DNA of 14,343 bases from Ferrimicrobium sp. (GTDB lineage Bacteria > Actinomycetota > Acidimicrobiia > Acidimicrobiales > Acidimicrobiaceae), in contig DAHXNM010000137.1 of NCBI GenBank assembly GCA_027365375.1, positions 1 through 14,343 on the forward strand, in the 5' to 3' direction. The notes under the pieces are model-generated. The model searched no databases. It had not been told where the DNA came from and saw only the letters and a program-made list of their open reading frames with translations. The position numbers and the translations under genes were made by a program. Shown here piece by piece: positions 6,679-13,797 of the stretch. Each line of letters starts with the position of its first letter. Position 1 is the first letter of the stretch.

Positions 6679-8454
6679 TCAAGAACCAGCGTGAACTGCG
6701 CGTTCAAACTCCTCGAGCTCAGCCGCCAACCCCTTCGGGAGGTGGTCGCCGAATCGGGCATAATGCTCGCGGATCGACTCGACCTCTTCCTTGAGTTCAC
6801 TGGCATCCATCGAGAACAGATGATCAAAGGCGTCATCACCAAGCTCAAGACCGTCAACGTCGAGGTCCTTCGCATTAGGGATCTTGCCGAGTGGAGTATC
6901 GACGCCTTCCACTCGTCCTTCGAGACGGTCGATGATCCAGGACAGCACCCGAACGTTCTCGCCGTAACCGGGCCAGACAAAGCTCCCGTCGGCTCCACGG
7001 CGGAACCAGTTGACGAGATAGATCTTTGGCAACGCCTGCGGATCCTCCTCGGCCATACTCAGCCAGTGGCCAAAATAATCAGCCATGTTGTAACCGCAGA
7101 AGGGCAACATTGCGAACGGATCACGACGCACCCTGCCGACGGCTCCTTCGGCGGCCGCGGTCGTCTCCGAGGCCATGACGGAGCCGAGGAAGACCCCATG
7201 CTCCCACGACCGTGCCTCGGTTACCAGTGGTACCAACGTAGAGCGCCTACCACCGAAGAGGATCGCTGAGATCGGCACACCATCACGCTCAGGCGCAAGG
7301 TTGGGCGCCTCGTAGATAGAGACGGTGAAGCGAGCATTGGGGTGAGCGGCCGGTCCGTCACCGGTATAGGGCCTCCCCTGCCAATCGGTGAGCCCCTCAG
7401 GCACCTCCTTTGTCATCCCCTCCCACCAGACGTCACCATCAGCGGTCAACGCACAGTTAGTGAAGATGGTGTTCTTTGCAACCGTCTCCATCGCCACGGG
7501 ATTGGTCTTGACCGAGGTCCCAGGTGCGACCCCAAAGAAGCCCATCTCAGGGTTCACAGCCCACAGCCGACCGTCCTCGCCACGACGTAGCCATGCGATG
7601 TCATCCCCTACCGTCTCCGCCTTCCAGCCAGGACGGGTTGGAACGAGCATCGCAAGATTGGTCTTGCCGCACGCACTCGGGAAAGCACCGGTTACGTAGT
7701 AGACCTCATCCCTCGGCGAGGTGAGCTTCAAAATCAACATGTGCTCGGCCAACCAGCCATCGTCACGCGCGGATACCGAGGCGATGCGGAGGGCTAGGCA
7801 CTTCTTGCCAAGCAAAGCGTTGCCGCCATAGCCTGACCCGTAGGACCAGATCTCCCTGGTCTCCGGGAAGTGCACGATATAGGTGTCCTCCGGGTTGCAT
7901 GGCCAGGCTATATCCTCTCGCCCTGCGAGTGGATAGCCAACAGAATGAACCGCAGGGACAAACGAACCGGATGCGTCGATCGCCTTGAGTACCTCTTCGC
8001 CGACGGTCGCCATCGTCATCATCGACAGCGCAACATAGGCTGAATCGGTGATCTCGATCCCATAGAGGGCAAATGGCGAGCCCACCTCTCCCATCGAGAA
8101 TGGGATCACGTACATGGTGCGACCGACCATGGAGCCTGAGTAGAAATCGCGCATCATGTCGCGCATCTGGGCTGGATCACGCCAGTTATTGGTGGGACCT
8201 GCATCCTCTTCGCTCTCAGAGCAGATCAGAGTTCGGCTCTCGAGTCTGGCCACATCTCGCGGATCAGAACAGGCCAAGTAGCTACCCGGTCGCAGCTCAG
8301 GGTTGAGCGCTCGCAGAGTACCGCGCTCCACAAGAGCAGAGACCAGCTGCTCCCTGGTCTCCTGACTATCGTCGAGTATCACGCTTCTCTCTGGCTGCAT
8401 CAGTGCGATCCATTCGTCGAGCCAGTTGACTACCTTTTGATTGGTAAACTTCAT
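6679..8454 (-). CDS. pckG: phosphoenolpyruvate carboxykinase (GTP)
   Basis: Interconverts oxaloacetate + GTP and phosphoenolpyruvate + CO2 + GDP at the TCA/gluconeogenesis junction; cytoplasmic. The frame opens at 8520, but the start is placed at the ATG at 8454 (591 residues, MKFTNQKVVNWLDEW...), because AGGAGGAG lies 10 nt upstream and the extra 22 residues are low-complexity and unlike the family. Numbering from 8454: the GTP-class active-site loop with its reactive cysteine, AFPSACGKTN, at 257-266; GDDIAW at 283-288 (metal site); NPEMGFFGVAPG at about 301-312; the RRST motif at 403-406; FCGYNMADYFGHWL at 452-465; and a KIYLVNWFRR stretch at 477-486. This is the GTP-dependent, not the ATP-dependent, enzyme. 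It is divergent from thiL and convergent with hemH. A predicted promoter at 8555-8584 would give a leader of roughly 95 nt. Confidence 0.96.
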   Translation of the reverse strand: MKFTNQKVVNWLDEWIALMQPERSVILDDSQETREQLVSALVERGTLRALNPELRPGSYLACSDPRDVARLESRTLICSESEEDAGPTNNWRDPAQMRDMMRDFYSGSMVGRTMYVIPFSMGEVGSPFALYGIEITDSAYVALSMMTMATVGEEVLKAIDASGSFVPAVHSVGYPLAGREDIAWPCNPEDTYIVHFPETREIWSYGSGYGGNALLGKKCLALRIASVSARDDGWLAEHMLILKLTSPRDEVYYVTGAFPSACGKTNLAMLVPTRPGWKAETVGDDIAWLRRGEDGRLWAVNPEMGFFGVAPGTSVKTNPVAMETVAKNTIFTNCALTADGDVWWEGMTKEVPEGLTDWQGRPYTGDGPAAHPNARFTVSIYEAPNLAPERDGVPISAILFGGRRSTLVPLVTEARSWEHGVFLGSVMASETTAAAEGAVGRVRRDPFAMLPFCGYNMADYFGHWLSMAEEDPQALPKIYLVNWFRRGADGSFVWPGYGENVRVLSWIIDRLEGRVEGVDTPLGKIPNAKDLDVDGLELGDDAFDHLFSMDASELKEEVESIREHYARFGDHLPKGLAAELEEFERAVHAGS

Positions 8455-8517
8455 CAGTGCCTCACTCCTCCTACGCCATGTCTGCCATACCCACTCCATC
8501 GACTGAGACAGACGATG

Positions 8518-8537
8518 CACACCAACTTTAGGGTGTG
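8518..8537. promoter_or_regulatory. candidate operator: inverted repeat in the pckG leader
   Basis: CACACC (8518-8523) and GGTGTG (8532-8537) form a perfect 6+6 inverted repeat with an 8-bp AT-rich spacer (AACTTTAG). It lies about 10-30 bp downstream of the predicted pckG transcription start, a position suited to a repressor or to an RNA hairpin in the leader. I cannot assign it to a regulator. Confidence 0.35.
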
Positions 8538-8554
8538 ATCAACACAGTAGATTA

Positions 8555-8584
8555 ATTATGCCAAAATAATTGCGGCCGAGACAA
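8555..8584 (-). promoter_or_regulatory. candidate sigma-70-type promoter for pckG
   Basis: On the minus strand TTGTCT (8579-8584) and CATAAT (8555-8560) are separated by 18 bp. They match the TTGACA/TATAAT consensus at 4/6 and 5/6 positions. The -10 region overlaps an AT-rich inverted repeat AATTAT-N6-ATAATT (8554-8571), whose plus-strand half includes AATAAT, a possible -10 for thiL. The two divergent promoters may therefore overlap. Confidence 0.5.
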
Positions 8585-8606
8585 CTTTTCAATCGAAGAT
8601 CGGGGT

Positions 8607-9515
8607 GTGCAGGTGGATCGAGCGTGGGATGAACTCGCAACCGCCGAAGGTATTGCTCGGCGCGCGACTTGGGATATTAGCGGAAAAATCCTCGGAGATG
8701 ATGCCGCCGTGGTGCCTGACCCGGGTGCCGCTCTCACCATCTGTGCCGATGCACTCGTTCAAGGGATCCATTTCGATCTCGGATACTGGACACCTGCTCA
8801 AATAGGCGCCAAGGCGGTGACCGTCAACGTCTCTGACTTAGCCGCGATGGCAGCACAGCCGTTGTGGGTGCTCTCAACCATCGCCGCCCCTAAGCACTTC
8901 GACGTCGATCGCCTCCTCGAAGGCCTCGAGGCCCGTGCAGCGAGCTATGGTGCCAGGCTAATCGGCGGAGATCTCACGCGGTCAGAGACCGTAGTCATCT
9001 CGGTGACAGCGATCGGCACCCAACTGCTACCTCCGTTACGAAGGAGTGGAGCGCTACCCGGCGACGCGGTATTCGTCACTGGCCCACTTGGGTTAGCCTC
9101 CGCCGCCCTAGCGCGTCTATCGGCCGCGATGCCGATAGACGAACGCACTCGGCTAGCACTGCTAGATCCCAATGCACGGCTTGATGAGGGTTTTGCTGCC
9201 TCGCGAGCAGGAGCTAGAGCCGCCATCGACATCTCCGACGGTTTTGCCTTAGACCTGCACCGACTCGCGAACGCCTCCGAAGTTGGGTTTGAGATAACCA
9301 ATCTTCCAGTTGCCGAGGGCGCAACCACTCAAGATGCTCTCGGTGGCGGCGAGGACTTTGAGTTGCTCTTCACCGCGCCCGACCCATCTCGGGTTGCAGA
9401 AGAATTTGCCAAGCTAGGAATCAAGCCGCCGCTGATGATTGGAACAGTGCTAGCTGACCGCGAGCATCGCACTTTAGCGGGCGAAGCACTCGACCCGATC
9501 GGGTATCGACACTGA
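8607..9515 (+). CDS. thiL: thiamine-monophosphate kinase
   Basis: Phosphorylates thiamine monophosphate with ATP to thiamine diphosphate, the last step of cofactor synthesis. It has 302 residues, slightly shorter than the usual 320-330. ThiL/PurM-superfamily motifs appear in order: GDDAAVV (30-36), NVSDLAAMAA (74-83), GGDLTRS (120-126), DISDGFALDL (208-217), GGGEDFELLF (246-255) and a family-like C-terminal GYRH. The start is uncertain by two codons: GTG 8607 opens the frame, while GTG 8613 has GGGGTG 5 nt upstream and may be the real start. It is divergent from pckG and followed on the same strand by two small genes of unknown role. No TPP riboswitch is recognisable upstream. Confidence 0.93.
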   Translation: MQVDRAWDELATAEGIARRATWDISGKILGDDAAVVPDPGAALTICADALVQGIHFDLGYWTPAQIGAKAVTVNVSDLAAMAAQPLWVLSTIAAPKHFDVDRLLEGLEARAASYGARLIGGDLTRSETVVISVTAIGTQLLPPLRRSGALPGDAVFVTGPLGLASAALARLSAAMPIDERTRLALLDPNARLDEGFAASRAGARAAIDISDGFALDLHRLANASEVGFEITNLPVAEGATTQDALGGGEDFELLFTAPDPSRVAEEFAKLGIKPPLMIGTVLADREHRTLAGEALDPIGYRH

Positions 9516-9553
9516 TCACCTGCGGAGCCTCGATCAGCGGTCTATCTGGGTTC

Positions 9554-9582
9554 GCTTCTTCCTGGCCAGCCAGCGGTGAAGC
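9554..9582 (+). terminator. candidate hairpin after thiL
   Basis: GCTTC (9554-9558) pairs with GAAGC (9578-9582), and CTGG/CCAG pairing is possible inside. It lies about 40 bp past the thiL stop and upstream of the next gene's ribosome binding site. There is no T-tract and the stem is interrupted, so this is only a weak terminator candidate. Confidence 0.25.
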
Positions 9583-9635
9583 TGCCGAAGCTCGCGGGAT
9601 GAGATTGGCTACACTAGAAGGCGAGGAGGACGACT

Positions 9636-9929
9636 ATGAGTTTGTTTGACAAGGTCAAGGAGCAGGCGCAAACGCTTGGTCAGAGTGCCACCGAGGCCGC
9701 CCAAAAGGGGCAAGATAAGTTAGATCAACTCCAGACCAAGCGTCAGCTGGACTCTCTGTATCGCGAGTTGGGTTCAATCACCTACCGTGGCACGAACGAA
9801 GATATCACTCCAGAGGTGCAGCGATCGGAGACAGAGCGACTCATCAGTGCGATTCACGCGCAAGAGGAGCAGATAAAGTCGGCCAACACCGAGCCTCCAT
9901 CAAGCGACACGAGCACGCCGCAAAGTTAG
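9636..9929 (+). CDS. small coiled-coil protein of unknown function
   Basis: 97 residues, soluble and highly charged, with no signal peptide or membrane segment. It begins MSLFDKVKEQAQTLGQSATE and continues as Gln/Lys/Glu-rich helix to about residue 45. A short conserved-looking segment follows (KRQLDSLYRELGSITYRG, about 35-52), then a helix rich in Glu and a Ser/Thr/Pro tail (about 86-97). The pattern resembles small actinobacterial proteins of the form MxLFDKxKxxA...KRxxDxLxRDLG, which have no known function. A strong GAGGAGGA sequence 5 nt before the ATG supports translation. A TACACT box at 9610-9615 just upstream could be a -10 element. It follows thiL by 120 bp; a joint transcript is possible but unproven. 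Confidence 0.75.
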   Translation: MSLFDKVKEQAQTLGQSATEAAQKGQDKLDQLQTKRQLDSLYRELGSITYRGTNEDITPEVQRSETERLISAIHAQEEQIKSANTEPPSSDTSTPQS

Positions 9930-10042
9930 CCAACCGCGGCTCTCTCGTTGTCATGCATTGCCAACGGCGCTGGCGAGGCGACCGAGTATACAGGTTAGGC
10001 TGCCAATCAGAGATGATTCGCCCTTGACTCAGTGAGGATCCC

Positions 10043-10588
10043 ATGGCCACCTATCGACCTAGCTATCGGCGCGCCTTAACCATTCCCCTTGTCTTGGCGG
10101 TGGTCTTTATAGGCGTTGGACTCATTCTTGGGCAGACGCTCGGCAGTCATCAGCGACTGGTAAACCAACAGAATGAGTGCCGTGCTCAACAGGTGACCGC
10201 GAGCATCCCAAGCATTACGGCAGCGTCAAGCCAGCACGCCTCTTTCGAGGTGATAACCATACGCCCTCGCAAGGGCGTCTCCTGCACCCTCACGGGGTAT
10301 CCAACGTTGGTCACCCACAGCTTGAGTTCCATCGTCGTCACCCATCTCGGACCAAAATTCGGACTCACCGCAGTGACCATAACGATAACCCCCACCGCTC
10401 CTGGTGAACTCCTGGTCTCACCCGCGGTTACCCCATACGGATTGCGCTTGCCTGCCACAAACGGCCTGCTCGTTATCGGCCCGAATGCCAAGCCGTCTAG
10501 CACGCGCTACAAACTCACACCTATCTTTGCCAGCAAGGATACCAAGACTGTCAGATCGCTCGCCGCCACCGATCTAAGCGTCGGGTAA
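10043..10588 (+). CDS. membrane-anchored protein with a DUF4232-like extracytoplasmic domain
   Basis: 181 residues. A short basic N-terminus (MATYRPSYRR) precedes one hydrophobic segment at about 11-33, which could be an uncleaved signal anchor, so the remainder is probably outside the membrane. The outer part is Ser/Thr/Val-rich and beta-like, with just two cysteines (C46, C81) that could form a disulfide. The segment VSCTLTGYPTLV (79-90) resembles the CxLxGYP motif of DUF4232 domains in actinobacterial secreted proteins and lipoproteins; the match is by eye only. There is no lipobox. The ATG is preceded by TGAGGA 4 nt upstream. It is the last gene of the plus-strand group after thiL and converges with the HNH gene. 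Confidence 0.72.
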   Translation: MATYRPSYRRALTIPLVLAVVFIGVGLILGQTLGSHQRLVNQQNECRAQQVTASIPSITAASSQHASFEVITIRPRKGVSCTLTGYPTLVTHSLSSIVVTHLGPKFGLTAVTITITPTAPGELLVSPAVTPYGLRLPATNGLLVIGPNAKPSSTRYKLTPIFASKDTKTVRSLAATDLSVG

Positions 10589-10685
10589 GCCTAGCCATCG
10601 GCTGAATTCACTGACATGCTGGCGCCCTTGAAGGCTGGTATCTTGCATGACTGACGCTCTGAAACTGGGTGGGGATCTGCTGAGC

Positions 10686-10711
10686 TGGCATGTTGAAGAT
10701 TGACATGGCCA
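10686..10711. other. hairpin in the convergent gap before the HNH gene
   Basis: TGGCATGT (10686-10693) pairs with ACATGGCCA (10703-10711) as an 8-bp stem with one bulged base and a 9-nt loop. It lies in the 154-bp gap between two converging genes, where a bidirectional terminator is expected, but neither side has a T-tract. Confidence 0.3.
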
Positions 10712-10742
10712 TCTGGAAACTCTCGAACACCTCAGTCCCGAA

Positions 10743-11276
10743 CTAGCCGCTCAGCTCTTGGTACGGACGTTCTTGTAGATGAAATTCGTAGTCAAGATAG
10801 GGCATCCACTCGTCACGAACGAGACCCAGGAGAATGATCGCCGATGTCCGACCACGTGGTACTTGTGGTGGTCGATGAAGCACGAAACTGGTCTCCGAGA
10901 GCAATCGATCTCGTTTCCGAGAGTTACATGACCGACAAGACGCCACTACATTATCCCAACGGTGTGGCCCACCACGGCTGCGCGGAATCACGTGATCTAC
11001 GTTCTCCGCAGGAGCGCCACAATACTGACACTGATAGTGATCGCGGGCAAAGATCGCCCGCTTAGTGGGGGCAACCCGTCGAAGATGCGGGACTCGCACA
11101 AAGTATCTGAGACGAATAACCGAGGGCTCAGCGATCACCATTCGAGCTGAATGCAGCAATGTTGACGTCTCTAGCACCACGTCAGCCTTACCAACCACAA
11201 CTAGGCCAATCGCCCGGTGGGTAGAGACAACACAGAGAGCCTCGTAGCTCGCGTTCAGAACGAGGACCCCTGCCAC
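10743..11276 (-). CDS. HNH endonuclease family protein
   Basis: Putative metal-dependent nuclease of the type common as a solitary gene in Actinobacteria; its cellular role is not established. The frame opens at an ATG at 11309, but I place the start at the GTG at 11276 (177 residues) because the resulting MAGVLVLNASYEALCVVS aligns with the usual family N-terminus; neither start has a strong ribosome binding site. Motifs: the zinc pair CQYC (83-86), the DH of the HNH core (94-95) in VDHVIPRSRGG, Asn109 in WDNVV, and CRSCN (114-118) with the second Cys pair. No restriction, phage or toxin partner is adjacent, so a housekeeping-like role is as likely as defence. Confidence 0.85.
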   Translation of the reverse strand: MAGVLVLNASYEALCVVSTHRAIGLVVVGKADVVLETSTLLHSARMVIAEPSVIRLRYFVRVPHLRRVAPTKRAIFARDHYQCQYCGAPAENVDHVIPRSRGGPHRWDNVVASCRSCNSRKRDRLLSETSFVLHRPPQVPRGRTSAIILLGLVRDEWMPYLDYEFHLQERPYQELSG

Positions 11277-11409
11277 GGCGTTACCTAAGCAACCCCGTCT
11301 CGGCACCATGACAACGATGCTCGAAGGCGTAATGCAGGGGAGCGGTCACCGTCGAGCGACCATCGGCATACAACCGACTATCACACATCGACTCTACTCT
11401 CCATGGGCA

Positions 11410-11613
11410 CTAGTCTAACCGCCTCCAGCTGGCTCTCTCCCTCGCTGACCATCGAAGGAAGCGAGCGATCTCGCTAGCGCGCATGTTTCGACCCTCGCCG
11501 GCATAGGTCTCCATCCGAAACTTCAACCAACTCAGCTGTCTCTTGATCGACCATGGCCGACCGCGCGAGCCCAGGGTAAGTGCCCAGAACTGACGAAATC
11601 CCTCGACTATCAT
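11410..11613 (-). CDS. 67-residue basic, Trp-rich protein coupled to the acyl-CoA dehydrogenase gene
   Basis: Unrecognised. Its ATG (11611-11613) overlaps the TGA of the acyl-CoA dehydrogenase gene (11610-11612) as ATGA, the classic arrangement for translational coupling; AGAGG lies directly before the ATG, too close to act as a normal ribosome binding site. The product has five Trp and many Arg/Lys, no signal peptide and no membrane segment. Key stretches are FRQFWALTLGSRGRPWSI (6-23), LSWLKFRMETYAGEGR (27-42) and the EIARFLRWSARERASW helix-like tail (48-63). This reads as a folded helical protein rather than random frame. It might assist or regulate the dehydrogenase, or bind nucleic acid; both are guesses. 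About 130 bp separate its end from the HNH start. Confidence 0.6.
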   Translation of the reverse strand: MIVEGFRQFWALTLGSRGRPWSIKRQLSWLKFRMETYAGEGRNMRASEIARFLRWSARERASWRRLD

Positions 11614-12881
11614 CCTCTAGGCTCGCGTGGAAGACCTAATAAGCGCTCGCCAATGATCGACCGCTGAATCTCGGATGTGCCGGCGTAGATAGTACCGGCA
11701 CGGGCATGCAAAAAGACATCGTCCCACGAACGAGTAGAGTTTGGGGCACCGACGTCATCGGTCCGAAAGGCGGAGGAGCTTGGCCGCCCGACCGGGAGCA
11801 GTGCGTCCTCACCAAGCGCATCCACTGCCAACTCGGTCACGAGCTGATGATACTCAGACCAAAATAGCTTGAAGATCGACGACTGTGCACCCTGTTCGGC
11901 ACCCGAAAGCACGCTCGATAGCCAGCTATATCCCATTGCGCGAAGCGCAAAGAGTCTGATCTGACAATCGATAAACCTATCGAGCAGATCAGGATCATCG
12001 AACTTGCCTTTGGATACCAACAGGTCGCCCAGGCGATCGAGTTCTGCCTGGAACCTGATCGGAAGGGTCGCCGCCGTCTCGCCTCTCTCAAAGCCCAACA
12101 ACGTCATAGCAACCCTCCAGCCTTGATGGAGTCCACCGACTACATAGGAGAGCTTGGAGCGTGTGCCGGTAAAGAAGACTTCGTTGAACTCAGACTTCCC
12201 TGAGATCATACGAATGGGACGAATCTCAACACCGTTATCGGTTGACGAATGCAGGCGAGTCGAGCCAGCCACGAGCGAATCATCAGCGCCGGATCCGAGC
12301 GGGACCAACACGAAGGAGATGCCCCTATGTTTGGGCGCGTCGGTATCGGTGCGGGCCAACACAAACATCCAGTTAGCCAGGTGCGCCTCCGAGGTCCAGA
12401 TCTTCTGACCATCGAGTATCAGCTCTTGGCCATCGATACGTCCACGAAGCGCCAGCGCGGCAAGATCTGAACCAGCGTTAGGCTCAGAGTACCCTTGAGC
12501 AAACCGATAGCTGCCGTCGACAATCCTCGGCAAAAAGTGGCTTCGCTGTTCTTCGGATCCATGGACCAGCAAGGTATTGCCGAGCATCTGAATCCCAAAA
12601 TGATCATTGGGTCCACCGGTAGGTACACCTGCGATAGCACTCTCTTGGGCTATCACGATCTCACTTTCGACCGTCAGCCCCCGACCACCGTACTCTTTGG
12701 GCCAGGAGACTGCAAGAAACCCATTCTCGTAAAGACGGGCGCGCCACCAGGCAACGAACTCTGGTACCGCCTCGATCTCTAGGCCGCCTACACCCACAAA
12801 ATCCTTCGGAAGCTCGTCCGCTAGGAAGGAACGAAACTCGAGCCTAAACTGCTCAGCCTCGCTAGATAGAGAGAGATCCAC
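11610..12881 (-). CDS. acyl-CoA dehydrogenase (FadE-like)
   Basis: FAD-dependent alpha,beta-dehydrogenation of an acyl-CoA thioester, with electrons normally passed to electron-transfer flavoprotein. 423 residues: N-terminal helical domain (about 1-125), the flavin/substrate segment AQGYSEPNAGSDLA (128-141), the beta domain with KIWTSEAHLANWMFVLART (160-178), and the C-terminal helical domain ending GTSEIQRSIIGERLLGLPREP. The catalytic glutamate of the MCAD type (YEGT) is absent: the segment is IYAGTSEIQ, with Ala400. E265 in GFERGE occupies roughly the position of the base in isovaleryl-CoA dehydrogenase and FadE relatives. A Ser/Asp-rich stretch at about 196-216 looks like an insertion. The start is a GTG without a Shine-Dalgarno sequence. 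The substrate cannot be inferred. The small gene at 11410-11613 overlaps its end. Confidence 0.92.
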   Translation of the reverse strand: MDLSLSSEAEQFRLEFRSFLADELPKDFVGVGGLEIEAVPEFVAWWRARLYENGFLAVSWPKEYGGRGLTVESEIVIAQESAIAGVPTGGPNDHFGIQMLGNTLLVHGSEEQRSHFLPRIVDGSYRFAQGYSEPNAGSDLAALALRGRIDGQELILDGQKIWTSEAHLANWMFVLARTDTDAPKHRGISFVLVPLGSGADDSLVAGSTRLHSSTDNGVEIRPIRMISGKSEFNEVFFTGTRSKLSYVVGGLHQGWRVAMTLLGFERGETAATLPIRFQAELDRLGDLLVSKGKFDDPDLLDRFIDCQIRLFALRAMGYSWLSSVLSGAEQGAQSSIFKLFWSEYHQLVTELAVDALGEDALLPVGRPSSSAFRTDDVGAPNSTRSWDDVFLHARAGTIYAGTSEIQRSIIGERLLGLPREPRG

Positions 12882-12942
12882 CTCTAGCTACTCAGCCATC
12901 ACGACAGGAGCACAAACCGCGTCAAGGAGGCCGATAGCCAAG

Positions 12943-13299
12943 TTACTGGTCCTCACCCCGAAGCTTCTTGCCCATCGACTTGAATCCGCCCTGTTTGAAC
13001 TGACGTGTTGATAGATCCTGGAGTGAGGCACGCCCTACTCGTCGAAGATTGCGTTCGAAGTACACCGCCGACCCCAGCATGATCAAGAAACCGAATGCAC
13101 CTAAGACAACAGAGATGGTAAAGGTCAAGATGGTAAAGGCGAGGCCGACGATGAAGCCAAGCGTAGCCCATTTGAGATTTCTGCCAGAGTGCTTATAGAC
13201 GGTCTCAGAACGAACCCGGTCTGCGAACTCAGGGTCGTTCTCGTAGAAGGTCTTCTCAATCTCTTGGAGAATCCGCTGCTCATCCTCATTTAGCGGCAT
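12943..13299 (-). CDS. DUF3040 membrane protein
   Basis: Small actinobacterial membrane protein family of unclear function. The frame opens at 13323, but the start is placed at the ATG at 13299 (118 residues): a GAGGAGGAG sequence lies just upstream and MPLNEDEQRILQEIEKTFYE is the usual DUF3040 N-terminus. Residues 1-20 hold the conserved MPLxExEQRxLxEIE pattern. Two hydrophobic helices lie at about 44-63 and 65-82, followed by a basic cytoplasmic tail (LRRVGRASLQ..., KSMGKKLRGEDQ). Many DUF3040 genes lie near cell-division clusters; this one instead precedes the acyl-CoA dehydrogenase gene by 61 bp on the same strand. A TACAAT box about 50 bp upstream is a candidate -10. Confidence 0.88.
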   Translation of the reverse strand: MPLNEDEQRILQEIEKTFYENDPEFADRVRSETVYKHSGRNLKWATLGFIVGLAFTILTFTISVVLGAFGFLIMLGSAVYFERNLRRVGRASLQDLSTRQFKQGGFKSMGKKLRGEDQ

Positions 13300-13347
13300 G
13301 ACTCCTCCTCTCCCCGCATCCAACCTTCACACGTTGTAACACCCATT

Positions 13348-13353
13348 ATTGTA
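13348..13353 (-). promoter_or_regulatory. candidate -10 box for the DUF3040 gene
   Basis: TACAAT on the minus strand (5/6 to TATAAT) lies 48 bp upstream of the DUF3040 ATG at 13299, in a 138-bp gap. No good -35 is visible at the right spacing. A TTGACA at 13428-13433 is too far upstream to pair with it. Confidence 0.35.
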
Positions 13354-13437
13354 GTCGTTCGCGTTGCCACGGTCTCTAAAACATCGATCGCATGGCCAGA
13401 ATTCCGGTGCTCAATGCTAGCTAATCTTGTCAATCCT

Positions 13438-13797
13438 TCAGGAATGGCCATCGACCACTACCCCTTCTTGTCTGAGCGCCTCTACTTCCTCTAAAGATAG
13501 TTCATCAGCTGCACCATAGAGACCAAGCACATCAGCGCTAGCACGCAGTTCGATCACGGTTACCTCCTCAGGTACTTCGTTGATCAGCTCTTCGCTGGAT
13601 GCCACTCCATGGAGACCCTCCCCTGAAAGCAGCACCCGAGAGGCACCCTGATCAAGAACGCCAGCGATATCAGCGGCCAACCGAGGACGCAGATCCATCC
13701 GCACCCATAACTGACGACCAGATGATGCAAGCACCCTTGTCACCAGCGCGGCTAGCTCAGATCGCTCGTGATGGCCAGGTCCTCGAATCTCAAGCAT
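13438..13797 (-). CDS. 119-residue protein of unknown function paired with a PIG-L deacetylase
   Basis: Not recognised. The ATG (13795-13797) follows the deacetylase TAG without any gap, and AGGAGGTG lies 5 nt upstream, inside the end of the deacetylase gene, so translation is well supported and probably coupled. The product is acidic, soluble and cysteine-free. It appears alpha/beta: helix ERSELAALVTRVLASSG (11-27), strand QLWVRMDL (29-36), helix AADIAGVLDQG (41-51), strand SRVLLSG (53-59), strand EVTVIELR (78-85), then a segment ending LSLEEVEALRQEGVVVDG (100-117). That last part faintly recalls DsrE-like folds (a helix followed by GVxV), but the similarity is too weak to name. By position it may act with the deacetylase. 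Confidence 0.72.
   Translation of the reverse strand: MLEIRGPGHHERSELAALVTRVLASSGRQLWVRMDLRPRLAADIAGVLDQGASRVLLSGEGLHGVASSEELINEVPEEVTVIELRASADVLGLYGAADELSLEEVEALRQEGVVVDGHS

Noticed and set aside
6511..7269. Plus-strand open frame of 252 codons with a GAGGG sequence before its ATG
   Set aside because: Most of it is antisense to pckG, whose protein is unmistakable. The product has no family character, and long antisense frames are common in GC-rich genes.
8461..8606. Possible TPP riboswitch upstream of thiL (a CTGAGA sequence is present)
   Set aside because: The conserved downstream TPP-aptamer segments (ACCTGA..., GATAATGCCAGCG-like) and the required helices are not found in the right order.
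10743..11276. HNH gene as part of a defence island or mobile element
   Set aside because: There are no restriction, methylase, toxin, integrase or repeat signals around it, and this HNH subfamily is usually a solitary chromosomal gene in Actinobacteria.
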